In this document: positions 1 to 8,271 of the stretch, piece by piece | How the letters are laid out: each line of letters begins with the position of its first letter | How positions within the stretch are numbered: position 1 is the stretch's first letter | From: Geojedonia litorea | GTDB lineage: Bacteria; Bacteroidota; Bacteroidia; Flavobacteriales; Flavobacteriaceae | Assembly (NCBI RefSeq): GCF_042654525.1 | Contig: NZ_JBHSGP010000004.1 | Coordinates: 1-64,000, forward strand | Direction of reading: 5' to 3' | DNA: 64,000 nt | The notes under the pieces: model-generated | Told to the model about the DNA's origin: nothing | The model's database searches: none | The model's input: the letters and a program-made list of their open reading frames with translations, nothing else | Program-made: the position numbers and the translations under genes

Positions 1-756
1 TAACAGTAACGGCTACAGATGCAGCGGGCAATACCGATGTTTGCAATTTTGATGTAACTGTAAATGACACTGAAGATCCAGTGGTAAGCTGTCCATCAGA
101 TATTACAGTTAATAATGATGCAGGACAGTGTGGAGCCAATGTGAATTTCACACCAACAGCTACAGATAATTGTTCAGTTGCCTCGATAGTAAGTTCACCG
201 GCTTCAGGAAGTTTCTTTGCTGTGGGTACAACAACAGTAACAGTAACGGCTACAGATGCAGCGGGCAATACCGATGTTTGCAATTTTGATGTAACTGTAA
301 ATGACACTGAAGATCCAGTGGTAAGCTGTCCATCAGATATTACAGTAAGTAATGAAGCAGGACAATGTGGTGCCATTGTGAATTTCACACCAACAGCTAC
401 AGATAATTGTTCAGTTGCCTCGATAGTAAGTTCACCGGCTTCAGGAAGTTTCTTTGCTGTGGGTACAACAACAGTAACAGTAACGGCTACAGATGCAGCG
501 GGCAATACCGATGTTTGCAATTTTGATGTAACTGTAAATGACACTGAAGATCCAGTGGTAAGCTGTCCATCAGATATTACAGTTAATAATGATGCAGGAC
601 AATGCGGCGCCATTGTGAATTTCACTCCAACAGCAACAGATAATTGTTCAGTTGCCTCGATAGTAAGTTCACCGGCTTCAGGAAGTTTCTTTGCTGTGGG
701 TACAACAACAGTAACAGTAACGGCTACAGATGCAGCGGGCAATACCGATGTATGTA
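1..756 (+). repeat. Tandem 237-bp HYR-coding repeats
   Basis: The string taacagtaacggctacagat recurs at 1, 238, 475 and 712, an exact 237-bp (79-codon) period. The copies are almost identical at DNA level, including silent positions, which implies recent amplification or homogenisation. The array begins before the window. Confidence 0.95.
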
Positions 757-3700
757 CGTTTGAAGTAACTATACAGGACAACGAAATTCCAATTGTTAGC
801 ACCAACGGAGACAAGAATGTGAGTAATGACGCCGGAGAATGTTCAGCATTAGTAACGGTATCAGCATCAGCAAGTGATAATTGTGGTGTAAGTAGTCCAG
901 TTGGCGTAAGAAGTGATAATTTACAATTGAACGATCCTTACCCTGTTGGTATGACAACTATTGCATGGAATGTACAAGACGTAAATGGCAACGATGCGCT
1001 TGAAGTGATCCAAACGGTAATTGTAAACGACAATGAAGCTCCAATCGCAGTCTGCAAAAATATTACAGTTGAATTAGATGCTTCAGGACAGGCAATTATC
1101 TCACCATATGATATTGATGGTGGCTCAACAGATAATTGTGGAATACAATCGCTTTCTGCAAGTAAAACAAGTTTTAATTGTGTTGATATTACGCCACTTG
1201 CCTCAACAATTAATAAAGTAGTCATTAGCCAAATATATGGTGGCGGTGGTAATACTGGAGCGACCTTAAGAAATGACTTTATCGAGTTGTTTAATGCTGG
1301 TACTACAACCGTTTATTTAAACGATTGGTCGGTTCAATATACTGGGGCGACTGGAACTTCTTGGCAAGTAACAGCATTAACAGGTAAAATTCAACCCGGA
1401 CAATACTATTTGATTCAACAAGCTTTAGGTAATGGGGGAACAACAAGCCTTCCTGATCCAGATGCAACTGGTAATATTGCCATGTCAGCTACAGCAGGAA
1501 AAGTTCGTCTTGTTAATTCAACATCAACTAGTCCTACAAGTTCCCAAGTTATCGATTTTGTTGGATATGGAAGCGCGAATGTTTTTGAAGGGAGTGGGCC
1601 AACAGCATCACTCTCAAATACAACTACTGCTAAAAGAAATAGCAATGGTTGTATAGATACTGATAATAATTCTGCTGACTTTACTGTTGCTGCACCATCA
1701 CCTAGAAACAGTGCAAGTCCATGGGCTCCTTGTTCGGTTACACCTTCAGGTACTCCTGTCGTATTAACAGTAACCGATATCCATGGTAACACTAGTACCT
1801 GTACAGCCTATGTGAAAGTTGAAGATAATGTCGACCCAACAATTGATGTAGCAGCTTCAGATTTAACTGTAGAATGTGATGGTGCTGGAAATACCCAAGC
1901 TTTAAACGATTGGTTAGCTGCCAACGGAGGTGCTGAAGCATCAGATGCATGTGGTATTGTTTGGTCTAACAATTTCACGGCTTTGAGTGATGATTGTGGC
2001 AATACAGGATCGGCAACTGTTATTTTTACGGTGACCGACCCATCTGGAAATACTGCTACAACTACAGCGACCTTTACAATAGAGGACAAAACGCCACCTG
2101 TTTTAACAATTCCGTCAGATGTAACCGTAAACTGTGAAGATGATACTGCCAGTTCTAATACTGGAGTAGCGACGGCTACAGATATCTGTTCAAATTATTC
2201 TATTACGCAAAGCGATTCTAGCACACAAGTGATGGATAATACGGATCCTGGGTATTATAATTACAAGATTACACGTACGTGGACAGCAACTGATGAATGT
2301 AATAATAGTGTGTCATTGGATCAAATTATTACCGTCCAGGATGTAACTGCACCAACGATTTTATGTCCAAATAACATCACCATCAATTGCGAGGACGATA
2401 CGACACCTGCAAATACGGGCACAGCGACAGGTACGGATAATTGTTCATCGGTAGCCATTACCTTTAGTGATGTTAGCACCCAAAACAATGACGCAAACAA
2501 TGTTGGTCATTATAACTATACTATTACAAGAACATGGACAGCGACCGATATCAGCGGAAATGATACAACCTGTGTTCAAGTGATCACGGTTCAAGATGTA
2601 ACTGCACCAACGATTTTATGTCCAAATAACATCACCATCAATTGCGAGGATGACACAACACCTGCAAATACGGGCACAGCGACAGGTACGGATAATTGTT
2701 CATCGGTAGCCATTACCTTTAGTGATGTGAGCACCCAAAACAATGACGCAAACAATGTTGGTCATTATAACTATACTATTACAAGAACATGGACAGCGAC
2801 CGATATCAGCGGAAATGATACAACCTGTGTTCAAGTGATCACGGTTCAAGATGTAACTGCACCAACGATTTTATGTCCAAATAGCATCACCATCAATTGT
2901 GAGGACGACACAACACCTGCAAATACGGGCACAGCGACAGGTACGGATAATTGTTCATCGGTAGCCATTACCTTTAGTGATGTTAGCACCCAAAACAATG
3001 ACGTAAACAATGTTGGTCATTATAACTATACCATCACAAGAACATGGACAGCGACCGATATCAGCGGAAATGATACAACCTGTGTTCAGGTGATTACGGT
3101 TCAAGATGTAACTGCACCAACGATTTTATGTCCAAATAACATCACCATCAATTGTGAGGACGACACAACACCTGCAAATACGGGCACAGCGACAGGTTCG
3201 GATAATTGTTCAGTGGTAGCCATTACCTTTAGTGATGTGAGTACCCAAAACAATGACGTAAACAATGTTGGTTATTATAACTATACTATTACAAGAACAT
3301 GGACAGCGACCGATATCAGCGGAAATGATACAACCTGTGTTCAGGTGATTACGGTTCAAGATGTAACTGCACCAACGATTTTATGTCCAAATAACATCAC
3401 CATCAATTGCGAGGATGACACGACACCTGCTAATACAGGAGCAGCAACTGGAACGGATATTTGTTCAGCAGTTGTTATAACCTATAGTGATGTGAGTACA
3501 CAAGATCCTAATATTAATAATCCAGGACATTATAACTATACCATCACAAGAACATGGACGGCAACAGATATCACAGGTAATTCCGTAAGCTGTAATCAAG
3601 TGATCACGGTTCAAGATGTAACGCCTCCTGTAGTAGATTGTGTCAGACTTACCATTCAATTGAATGAAAATGGAAATGCAACGATTACACCAGAACAATT

Positions 3701-6326
3701 GAACAACAATTCTTATGACAACTGTAGTCCAGTAAGCTTAAGCATTTCCCAAACTAATTTTTCCTGTAGTGATGTAGGAGGAGACTTGGATGAATTAATA
3801 ATTTCAGAATATATTAATGGTAGTGATGATAATAAAGCGATTGAAATTTATAACGGAACAGGCTTAGCCGTCAACATGTCTGAATATAAGTTGAAAATTT
3901 ATCCAAATGGAGGAACAGCTTATGAGATTCCATTAATAGGAACTGTAATAGACAAAGATGTTTACGTAATCGCAAGTGTATTTGCGAGTCAACCAATTCA
4001 ATTCAAAAGAGATTATGCAGTGAGTAATCTGGATTTTGATAGTAATGACGCTATTGAGTTATTACATAATGGAGTCCCTGTGGATTATATTCCAGGTGGT
4101 TCAGGTTGGTTAAATACATTGGTTAGGAAAGAAAATATTCAAAGCGGAAGTGCTTCTGGGGATTTAAGTGAATGGAATGCATATCCATTGAATACATTTA
4201 ATTATTTAGGTAGCCATAATATTTCTGTTACAGATAACGGCAATAATGTGTTATTGACGGTAACTGATGTGAGTGGTAATTTATCAACGTGTGAAGCCAA
4301 GGTCTTTGTTCAGGATGTGACCGCACCAGTTGTAGTTTGTAATGCGATTACCGTTCAGCTGGATGCAACAGGTAACTATATTCTAACAACTGGAGATAAA
4401 ATTGCTGTTGGGTTAGGTAGTGAGGATTCCTGTGGCATTGCGAGTTATGAAGTGTCTCCAAATGTTTTTGACTGCACTAATGTTGGACCAAATGCGGTCA
4501 CCCTAACGGTAACTGATAAGAATGGAAACTCCGCAACCTGCAATACTACAATTACTGTTGAAGATAAGGTAGATCCAATAGCTTTATGTAGACCAATTAC
4601 AATCCAGTTGGATGCCAATGGCAATGCAAGTATTACGCCAAGTGATATTGATGGCGGTTCAAGCGACGCTTGTGGAATCACCTTATCAGCGAGCAAAACG
4701 TCATTTGACTGTTCAAATGTTGGTGCAAACACAGTGACCCTAACGGTTGAGGATGCTAACGGAAATTCTGCAAGTTGTGATGCCATTGTAACGGTAGAGG
4801 ATAAAGTAAATCCAATAGCTATTTGTAAAGACATCACCGTCACTCTTGGTGCCGATGGCACGGTAACTATAGCCGAAGATGCTGTAAACAATGGTTCTAA
4901 CGATGCTTGCGGTGGATTGACCTATGATACCGATATCACATCGTTTACTTGTGCTGATGTCGGCAATCCAGTTCTGGTGACGCTTACCGTAACAGATGTC
5001 AACGGAAATAGTTCAACATGTGAAGCAACTGTTACTGTAAATGGATTATTACCAGTTATACAATCGATTGTGCCAAGCGAATTACCGCCGTTCTGTCAAG
5101 ACGCAGCAATTCAACTTACGGTGAATACTAATCTTAATGAAAATGACATTAGATCTTATCAATGGGTTGTCGTTGGTCAAGGCGAATTAGGAGCAATTAC
5201 TAATGAGAAGGTAGCACGTGTTTATGCCAACGGAAAATATGGTGTAACGGTGACTTCAGAGACCAATTGTACAGATTATTTAGAGTACACAGTAACTAAC
5301 TTTGATGTAACTAACTTAATCGCTTCTTATACCATATTGGCTCAAGACGATATTTATTTACATGGGTCAAATTTAGTTCAAAGTGGAGGCCTAGGCGTGA
5401 CAGGTGCTAATGGATTGATTAAGTTACATCAGGCCACTACTGTGGTTGATTTTGGCAAAGCAAAGCGCTTTGATCTTAATCAAGGTAGTGTCATAAATGG
5501 CGGTATCACAATGTCACCAGCGGCACCACAAAGCATACCTGCATTTGTTGCTAATACCTATTCTAATGCTGGTAGCCCAAATGTGATTGCAAATACTAAT
5601 CAAACATTAACAGGATCTGTCTTTAATGTAGTGCAAGTTGGACAGGGAGTGACTGTTACCTTTACCCAACCTAATGTGTATATTAATCAGTTAGTAACAC
5701 AACAGAATGCTTCTATTGAGTTTGGATCTTGTGCGAATGTGTTTATTAATCAGAAATTCACCCTTGCTCAATTTGGAACTATCAACGCCAATGGGAAGAA
5801 TGTGGTCATTTATGTAAATGCTGATATTCAAATCGAAAAAGGATCGTATGTACGAGCGCGTATGCATTCCAATGGTAATGAGTTCTTGGTGAAAGGGGAA
5901 AATGCTAATAAAAATAAAGTAGCAGAACCCACAGTAATGAAGGGACTTTTTATAGGTCGTCGCGTTCATGGCAGTATCAATGTAAAATGGGAGCAAGACC
6001 AATTATGTGATACGGGTTGCCCAATTGCAGCACCAATTTCTAGTAGTAGAATGATGCCATCAACTCGTATTGATCTAGATGATGACTTCCAAATTAATGC
6101 TTGGCCTAATCCATCAGATTCTAATTTTACGCTGAAAGTAAAAACACAGGATAGAGCTAATCGTATTCTAATTCAAGTGTACGATATGAGTAATAAGCTA
6201 GTGCATGTGAAAGAATTCAATCCAAATGATAATTATAAATTTGGAACTGAACTTGAAGCAGGAGTCTATATTGTGAAAGTAACGCAATCAGGAAAATTGC
6301 AAACCGTACGATTGGTGAAGTACTAA
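1..6326 (+). CDS. Giant HYR-repeat secreted protein with lamin-tail domains and T9SS sorting tail (5' partial)
   Basis: The reading frame is already open at base 3, so the gene starts before the window. The visible part of more than 2,100 residues is a chain of HYR/Ig-like modules (motifs such as TDNCS, TVTATDAAGNTDVC, VEDKVDP). It contains a block of nearly identical 79-residue repeats, then five 85-residue repeats, then shorter HYR units. Two lamin-tail (LTD) domains are encoded at about 1212-1733 and 3786-4218. A glycine/asparagine-rich, probably beta-helical stretch follows (about 5290-5990). The C-terminus (about 6085-6323, with AWPNPSDSNFTLKV and GVYIVKV) is a type A T9SS sorting domain, so the protein should be exported by T9SS and surface-anchored or released. 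HYR domains are usually adhesive; an adhesin role is inferred. A terminator follows the stop. Confidence 0.9.
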   Translation, partial: TVTATDAAGNTDVCNFDVTVNDTEDPVVSCPSDITVNNDAGQCGANVNFTPTATDNCSVASIVSSPASGSFFAVGTTTVTVTATDAAGNTDVCNFDVTVNDTEDPVVSCPSDITVSNEAGQCGAIVNFTPTATDNCSVASIVSSPASGSFFAVGTTTVTVTATDAAGNTDVCNFDVTVNDTEDPVVSCPSDITVNNDAGQCGAIVNFTPTATDNCSVASIVSSPASGSFFAVGTTTVTVTATDAAGNTDVCTFEVTIQDNEIPIVSTNGDKNVSNDAGECSALVTVSASASDNCGVSSPVGVRSDNLQLNDPYPVGMTTIAWNVQDVNGNDALEVIQTVIVNDNEAPIAVCKNITVELDASGQAIISPYDIDGGSTDNCGIQSLSASKTSFNCVDITPLASTINKVVISQIYGGGGNTGATLRNDFIELFNAGTTTVYLNDWSVQYTGATGTSWQVTALTGKIQPGQYYLIQQALGNGGTTSLPDPDATGNIAMSATAGKVRLVNSTSTSPTSSQVIDFVGYGSANVFEGSGPTASLSNTTTAKRNSNGCIDTDNNSADFTVAAPSPRNSASPWAPCSVTPSGTPVVLTVTDIHGNTSTCTAYVKVEDNVDPTIDVAASDLTVECDGAGNTQALNDWLAANGGAEASDACGIVWSNNFTALSDDCGNTGSATVIFTVTDPSGNTATTTATFTIEDKTPPVLTIPSDVTVNCEDDTASSNTGVATATDICSNYSITQSDSSTQVMDNTDPGYYNYKITRTWTATDECNNSVSLDQIITVQDVTAPTILCPNNITINCEDDTTPANTGTATGTDNCSSVAITFSDVSTQNNDANNVGHYNYTITRTWTATDISGNDTTCVQVITVQDVTAPTILCPNNITINCEDDTTPANTGTATGTDNCSSVAITFSDVSTQNNDANNVGHYNYTITRTWTATDISGNDTTCVQVITVQDVTAPTILCPNSITINCEDDTTPANTGTATGTDNCSSVAITFSDVSTQNNDVNNVGHYNYTITRTWTATDISGNDTTCVQVITVQDVTAPTILCPNNITINCEDDTTPANTGTATGSDNCSVVAITFSDVSTQNNDVNNVGYYNYTITRTWTATDISGNDTTCVQVITVQDVTAPTILCPNNITINCEDDTTPANTGAATGTDICSAVVITYSDVSTQDPNINNPGHYNYTITRTWTATDITGNSVSCNQVITVQDVTPPVVDCVRLTIQLNENGNATITPEQLNNNSYDNCSPVSLSISQTNFSCSDVGGDLDELIISEYINGSDDNKAIEIYNGTGLAVNMSEYKLKIYPNGGTAYEIPLIGTVIDKDVYVIASVFASQPIQFKRDYAVSNLDFDSNDAIELLHNGVPVDYIPGGSGWLNTLVRKENIQSGSASGDLSEWNAYPLNTFNYLGSHNISVTDNGNNVLLTVTDVSGNLSTCEAKVFVQDVTAPVVVCNAITVQLDATGNYILTTGDKIAVGLGSEDSCGIASYEVSPNVFDCTNVGPNAVTLTVTDKNGNSATCNTTITVEDKVDPIALCRPITIQLDANGNASITPSDIDGGSSDACGITLSASKTSFDCSNVGANTVTLTVEDANGNSASCDAIVTVEDKVNPIAICKDITVTLGADGTVTIAEDAVNNGSNDACGGLTYDTDITSFTCADVGNPVLVTLTVTDVNGNSSTCEATVTVNGLLPVIQSIVPSELPPFCQDAAIQLTVNTNLNENDIRSYQWVVVGQGELGAITNEKVARVYANGKYGVTVTSETNCTDYLEYTVTNFDVTNLIASYTILAQDDIYLHGSNLVQSGGLGVTGANGLIKLHQATTVVDFGKAKRFDLNQGSVINGGITMSPAAPQSIPAFVANTYSNAGSPNVIANTNQTLTGSVFNVVQVGQGVTVTFTQPNVYINQLVTQQNASIEFGSCANVFINQKFTLAQFGTINANGKNVVIYVNADIQIEKGSYVRARMHSNGNEFLVKGENANKNKVAEPTVMKGLFIGRRVHGSINVKWEQDQLCDTGCPIAAPISSSRMMPSTRIDLDDDFQINAWPNPSDSNFTLKVKTQDRANRILIQVYDMSNKLVHVKEFNPNDNYKFGTELEAGVYIVKVTQSGKLQTVRLVKY
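2340..3614 (+). repeat. Five tandem 255-bp HYR-coding repeats
   Basis: Units start at 2340, 2595, 2850, 3105 and 3360 (85 codons each). Each encodes VTAPTILCPN, an INCEDDT motif, a TDNCS-like motif and a TRTWTATDI motif. The first four are nearly identical in nucleotide sequence; the fifth has drifted. Confidence 0.95.
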
Positions 6327-6330
6327 AACT

Positions 6331-6363
6331 AAAAAACCTCTTAAGAAATTAAGAGGTTTTTTT
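6331..6363 (+). terminator. Rho-independent terminator after the HYR gene
   Basis: A perfect 14-bp A/T-flanked stem (ACCTCTTAA pairing with TTAAGAGGT plus A/T run) with GAAA loop lies 5 bp after the stop codon. Because it is flanked by A and T runs, it could also serve the convergent gene at 6377. Confidence 0.85.
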
Positions 6364-6376
6364 ATGGGGATTAACT

Positions 6377-6604
6377 CTAGCTTCCATCTTGAATGGGTTC
6401 TGTCCCTGGCATGAGTTTGTTAAGTATAAAATACACAGGACAGAACTTGGTAACTGGACTAATAATTTGAAGTGCAGCAACGGCACCTGCCATATATAGC
6501 CATTGAATGCTAACAGTGAAGGCTAAAATAACACTGGTAAGATAGAGTACTCCTACGATAGCATCATGCAGTCTAATTTTGGTTTGTGAATGAGTTGTTT
6601 TCAT
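6377..6604 (-). CDS. DUF2892 (YgaP-like) small inner-membrane protein
   Basis: A 75-residue protein with two hydrophobic segments. The pattern RLHDAIVGVLYL ... SPVTKFCPVYFILNKLM matches the DUF2892/YgaP transmembrane family (RxxxxxxG start and a GFCP-like FCPVY near the second helix). The reading frame extends upstream to 6706, but the ATG at 6604 fits the family's usual N-terminus and removes an unrelated hydrophilic extension. The family has no firmly assigned reaction; related domains are often fused to rhodanese. It stands alone, convergent with the HYR gene and divergent from the LuxR-type regulator. Confidence 0.75.
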   Translation of the reverse strand: MKTTHSQTKIRLHDAIVGVLYLTSVILAFTVSIQWLYMAGAVAALQIISPVTKFCPVYFILNKLMPGTEPIQDGS

Positions 6605-6746
6605 AATGTATTGAATTAATGAGTTTATTATGAATGGGTTAGGATTTAAAGTTACAAAATATTTTATTGATGTGGTTTTAAAGGTTTGAAAAAAGGAATG
6701 CAACATGTTGCTTTATTCATAATAGAGTTGTAGATTTAATATACCA

Positions 6747-7538
6747 ATGAACTCCAATCTAATATTCGATTTATATAATTCTCATAAAAATTATTTAGCT
6801 CAAGAATCGCTAACTAATTATAATATCGATGTTAAAGCTTTATTATCAAATTTATTCAGTCCTGGCCCGAGTTTTTATTATATCATTGATTCTCCAACCT
6901 TAAGAGTTAGCTTATTGAGTAAGGGTATTGATGATATTTTAGGTGTTTCAGAAGATGAATTTTCTGTAGAAAAAGTGATTGAACGTATTCATCCAAATGA
7001 TGTAAGTTGGTTTTTAAAATGTGAAGATGTTGTTGCCTATTTTTTGCGAAACTGTATACGTCCTGAAAATATTGTTAACTACAAGATAAGTTATTGTCTT
7101 CGTTTAAAAGCAAAAGATGATCAATACAAATTGTTTTTGCTTCAAACCATAACCTTAAAAACTACCGAAGATGGAGCTCTTTTGAAAGTATTTGGTTGTC
7201 TCTCAAATATTAATCATATCACTTCGGTAAATACTAAAAAATTATCATTAATTGGACTAAATGGAGAGCCATCCTATTTAGAACTTGATATTGAAAATCA
7301 CGAATTATTTGAGAATTTTAAACCCTTTGTTACACATTTGGATGATATCCCTTTTACAAGTCGAGAGCTCGAAATTATTAAGTTATTAGGCGAAGGATTT
7401 ACCATGAACGAAATCGCAAGCCACCTAAACATTGCTTTTGAAACGGTAAATACACACCGAAAAAACATTCTTAAAAAATCAGACTCTAAAAATGTTACTG
7501 AATTAGTTGCCGACTGCATTAGAAAGGGCTATGTTTAA
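6747..7538 (+). CDS. PAS-like sensor / LuxR-type transcriptional regulator
   Basis: A 263-residue cytoplasmic protein. Residues about 35-150 look like a PAS fold (FYYIIDSPTLRVSLLSKGID, ILGVSEDEF, ERIHPNDV). The C-terminal 60 residues are a clear LuxR/GerE helix-turn-helix (FTSRELEIIKLLGEGFTMNE, AFETVNTHRKNILKK). This PAS-LuxR layout is common in Flavobacteria and resembles regulators that sense starvation or stress without a phospho-receiver domain. It lies 95 bp upstream of a same-strand run of exported proteins (7634-13859), which are candidate targets; that link is inferred from position only. Confidence 0.8.
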   Translation: MNSNLIFDLYNSHKNYLAQESLTNYNIDVKALLSNLFSPGPSFYYIIDSPTLRVSLLSKGIDDILGVSEDEFSVEKVIERIHPNDVSWFLKCEDVVAYFLRNCIRPENIVNYKISYCLRLKAKDDQYKLFLLQTITLKTTEDGALLKVFGCLSNINHITSVNTKKLSLIGLNGEPSYLELDIENHELFENFKPFVTHLDDIPFTSRELEIIKLLGEGFTMNEIASHLNIAFETVNTHRKNILKKSDSKNVTELVADCIRKGYV

Positions 7539-7633
7539 ATACAGTTTAGTTCAAAGTACCCAAATGTGGGTATTGATTATTGTTATTATTTTAATTTATT
7601 TTGAGATTGCCCAATATTAATACCCCATGATCC

Positions 7634-8251
7634 ATGCTAAAATATAGTTTCCTTTTCCCATTTTTAGTTTGCACTTTAGCCTTGTCACAAACCATCGAAA
7701 CGGTTAACATTGGTGATCAGGTGTGGATGGCTAAAAATTTAGAATCCAATAGTTTTCAAAACGGTTCGGCAATTATTCAAGCTCAGGACCGCGAACAATG
7801 GCAAAATCTTACGGAGGCCGCGCAACCGGTTTGGGCTTATTATTATTATGATAAGGCTACTGGTGAGCCATATGGTTATATGTATAATATATATGCAATT
7901 ACCAATGGTAATCCCTGCCCAAAAGGGTTTAGAGTGCCAACTAATGACGATTGGCAAAAACTAATTAAGTATGTAAGTGAAGATCTTGCTGCCAAAAAAT
8001 TAAAAAGCATTTCTGGATGGGATGATAATGGTAATGGCACCAATGACTATGCATTTAATGCATTACCCGGAGGTGTTAAAAGCGGTTATGGAGGATTCAA
8101 TAGTTACAAAAAACAAGCCTCTTTTTGGTCCAATTCTACTCATGACGATCAGGGTTTGTGGTCTGTTGTACTGATGTGGTGGTCAGATAAAGCAATTATA
8201 AATCCTTCAGGTAAAAAAGGAGGATTGCATTGTAGGTGTATTAAAGAATAA
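7634..8251 (+). CDS. Exported FISUMP-domain protein
   Basis: A 205-residue protein with a signal peptide ending CTLALSQ. The rest matches the Fibrobacter succinogenes major paralogous domain: NIGDQVWMAKNLESNSF at the start, CPKGFRVPTNDDWQKL in the middle, and a GLHCRCIKE end. FISUMP domains occur on secreted or surface proteins of Bacteroidota and Fibrobacteres; their biochemical role is unknown. The RVPTNDDW motif resembles RLPTEAEW of the FGE/SUMF1 proteins a few kilobases downstream, hinting at a related fold. It is followed 20 bp later by the LDFWGNP protein, so probably co-transcribed. Confidence 0.75.
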   Translation: MLKYSFLFPFLVCTLALSQTIETVNIGDQVWMAKNLESNSFQNGSAIIQAQDREQWQNLTEAAQPVWAYYYYDKATGEPYGYMYNIYAITNGNPCPKGFRVPTNDDWQKLIKYVSEDLAAKKLKSISGWDDNGNGTNDYAFNALPGGVKSGYGGFNSYKKQASFWSNSTHDDQGLWSVVLMWWSDKAIINPSGKKGGLHCRCIKE

Positions 8252-8271
8252 GCAAATATTAATTGTCAGTT

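Noticed and set aside
1415..1792. Long antisense frames inside the HYR gene (also 938-1225, 1808-2089, 3465-3698, 4445-4891)
   Set aside because: They are opposite-strand shadows of a repetitive coding region with no signal peptide, domain or start context.
1..3614. Regular repeats that could suggest a CRISPR array
   Set aside because: Units are 237 and 255 bp, multiples of three, and encode protein domains in one frame with no short repeat/spacer alternation.
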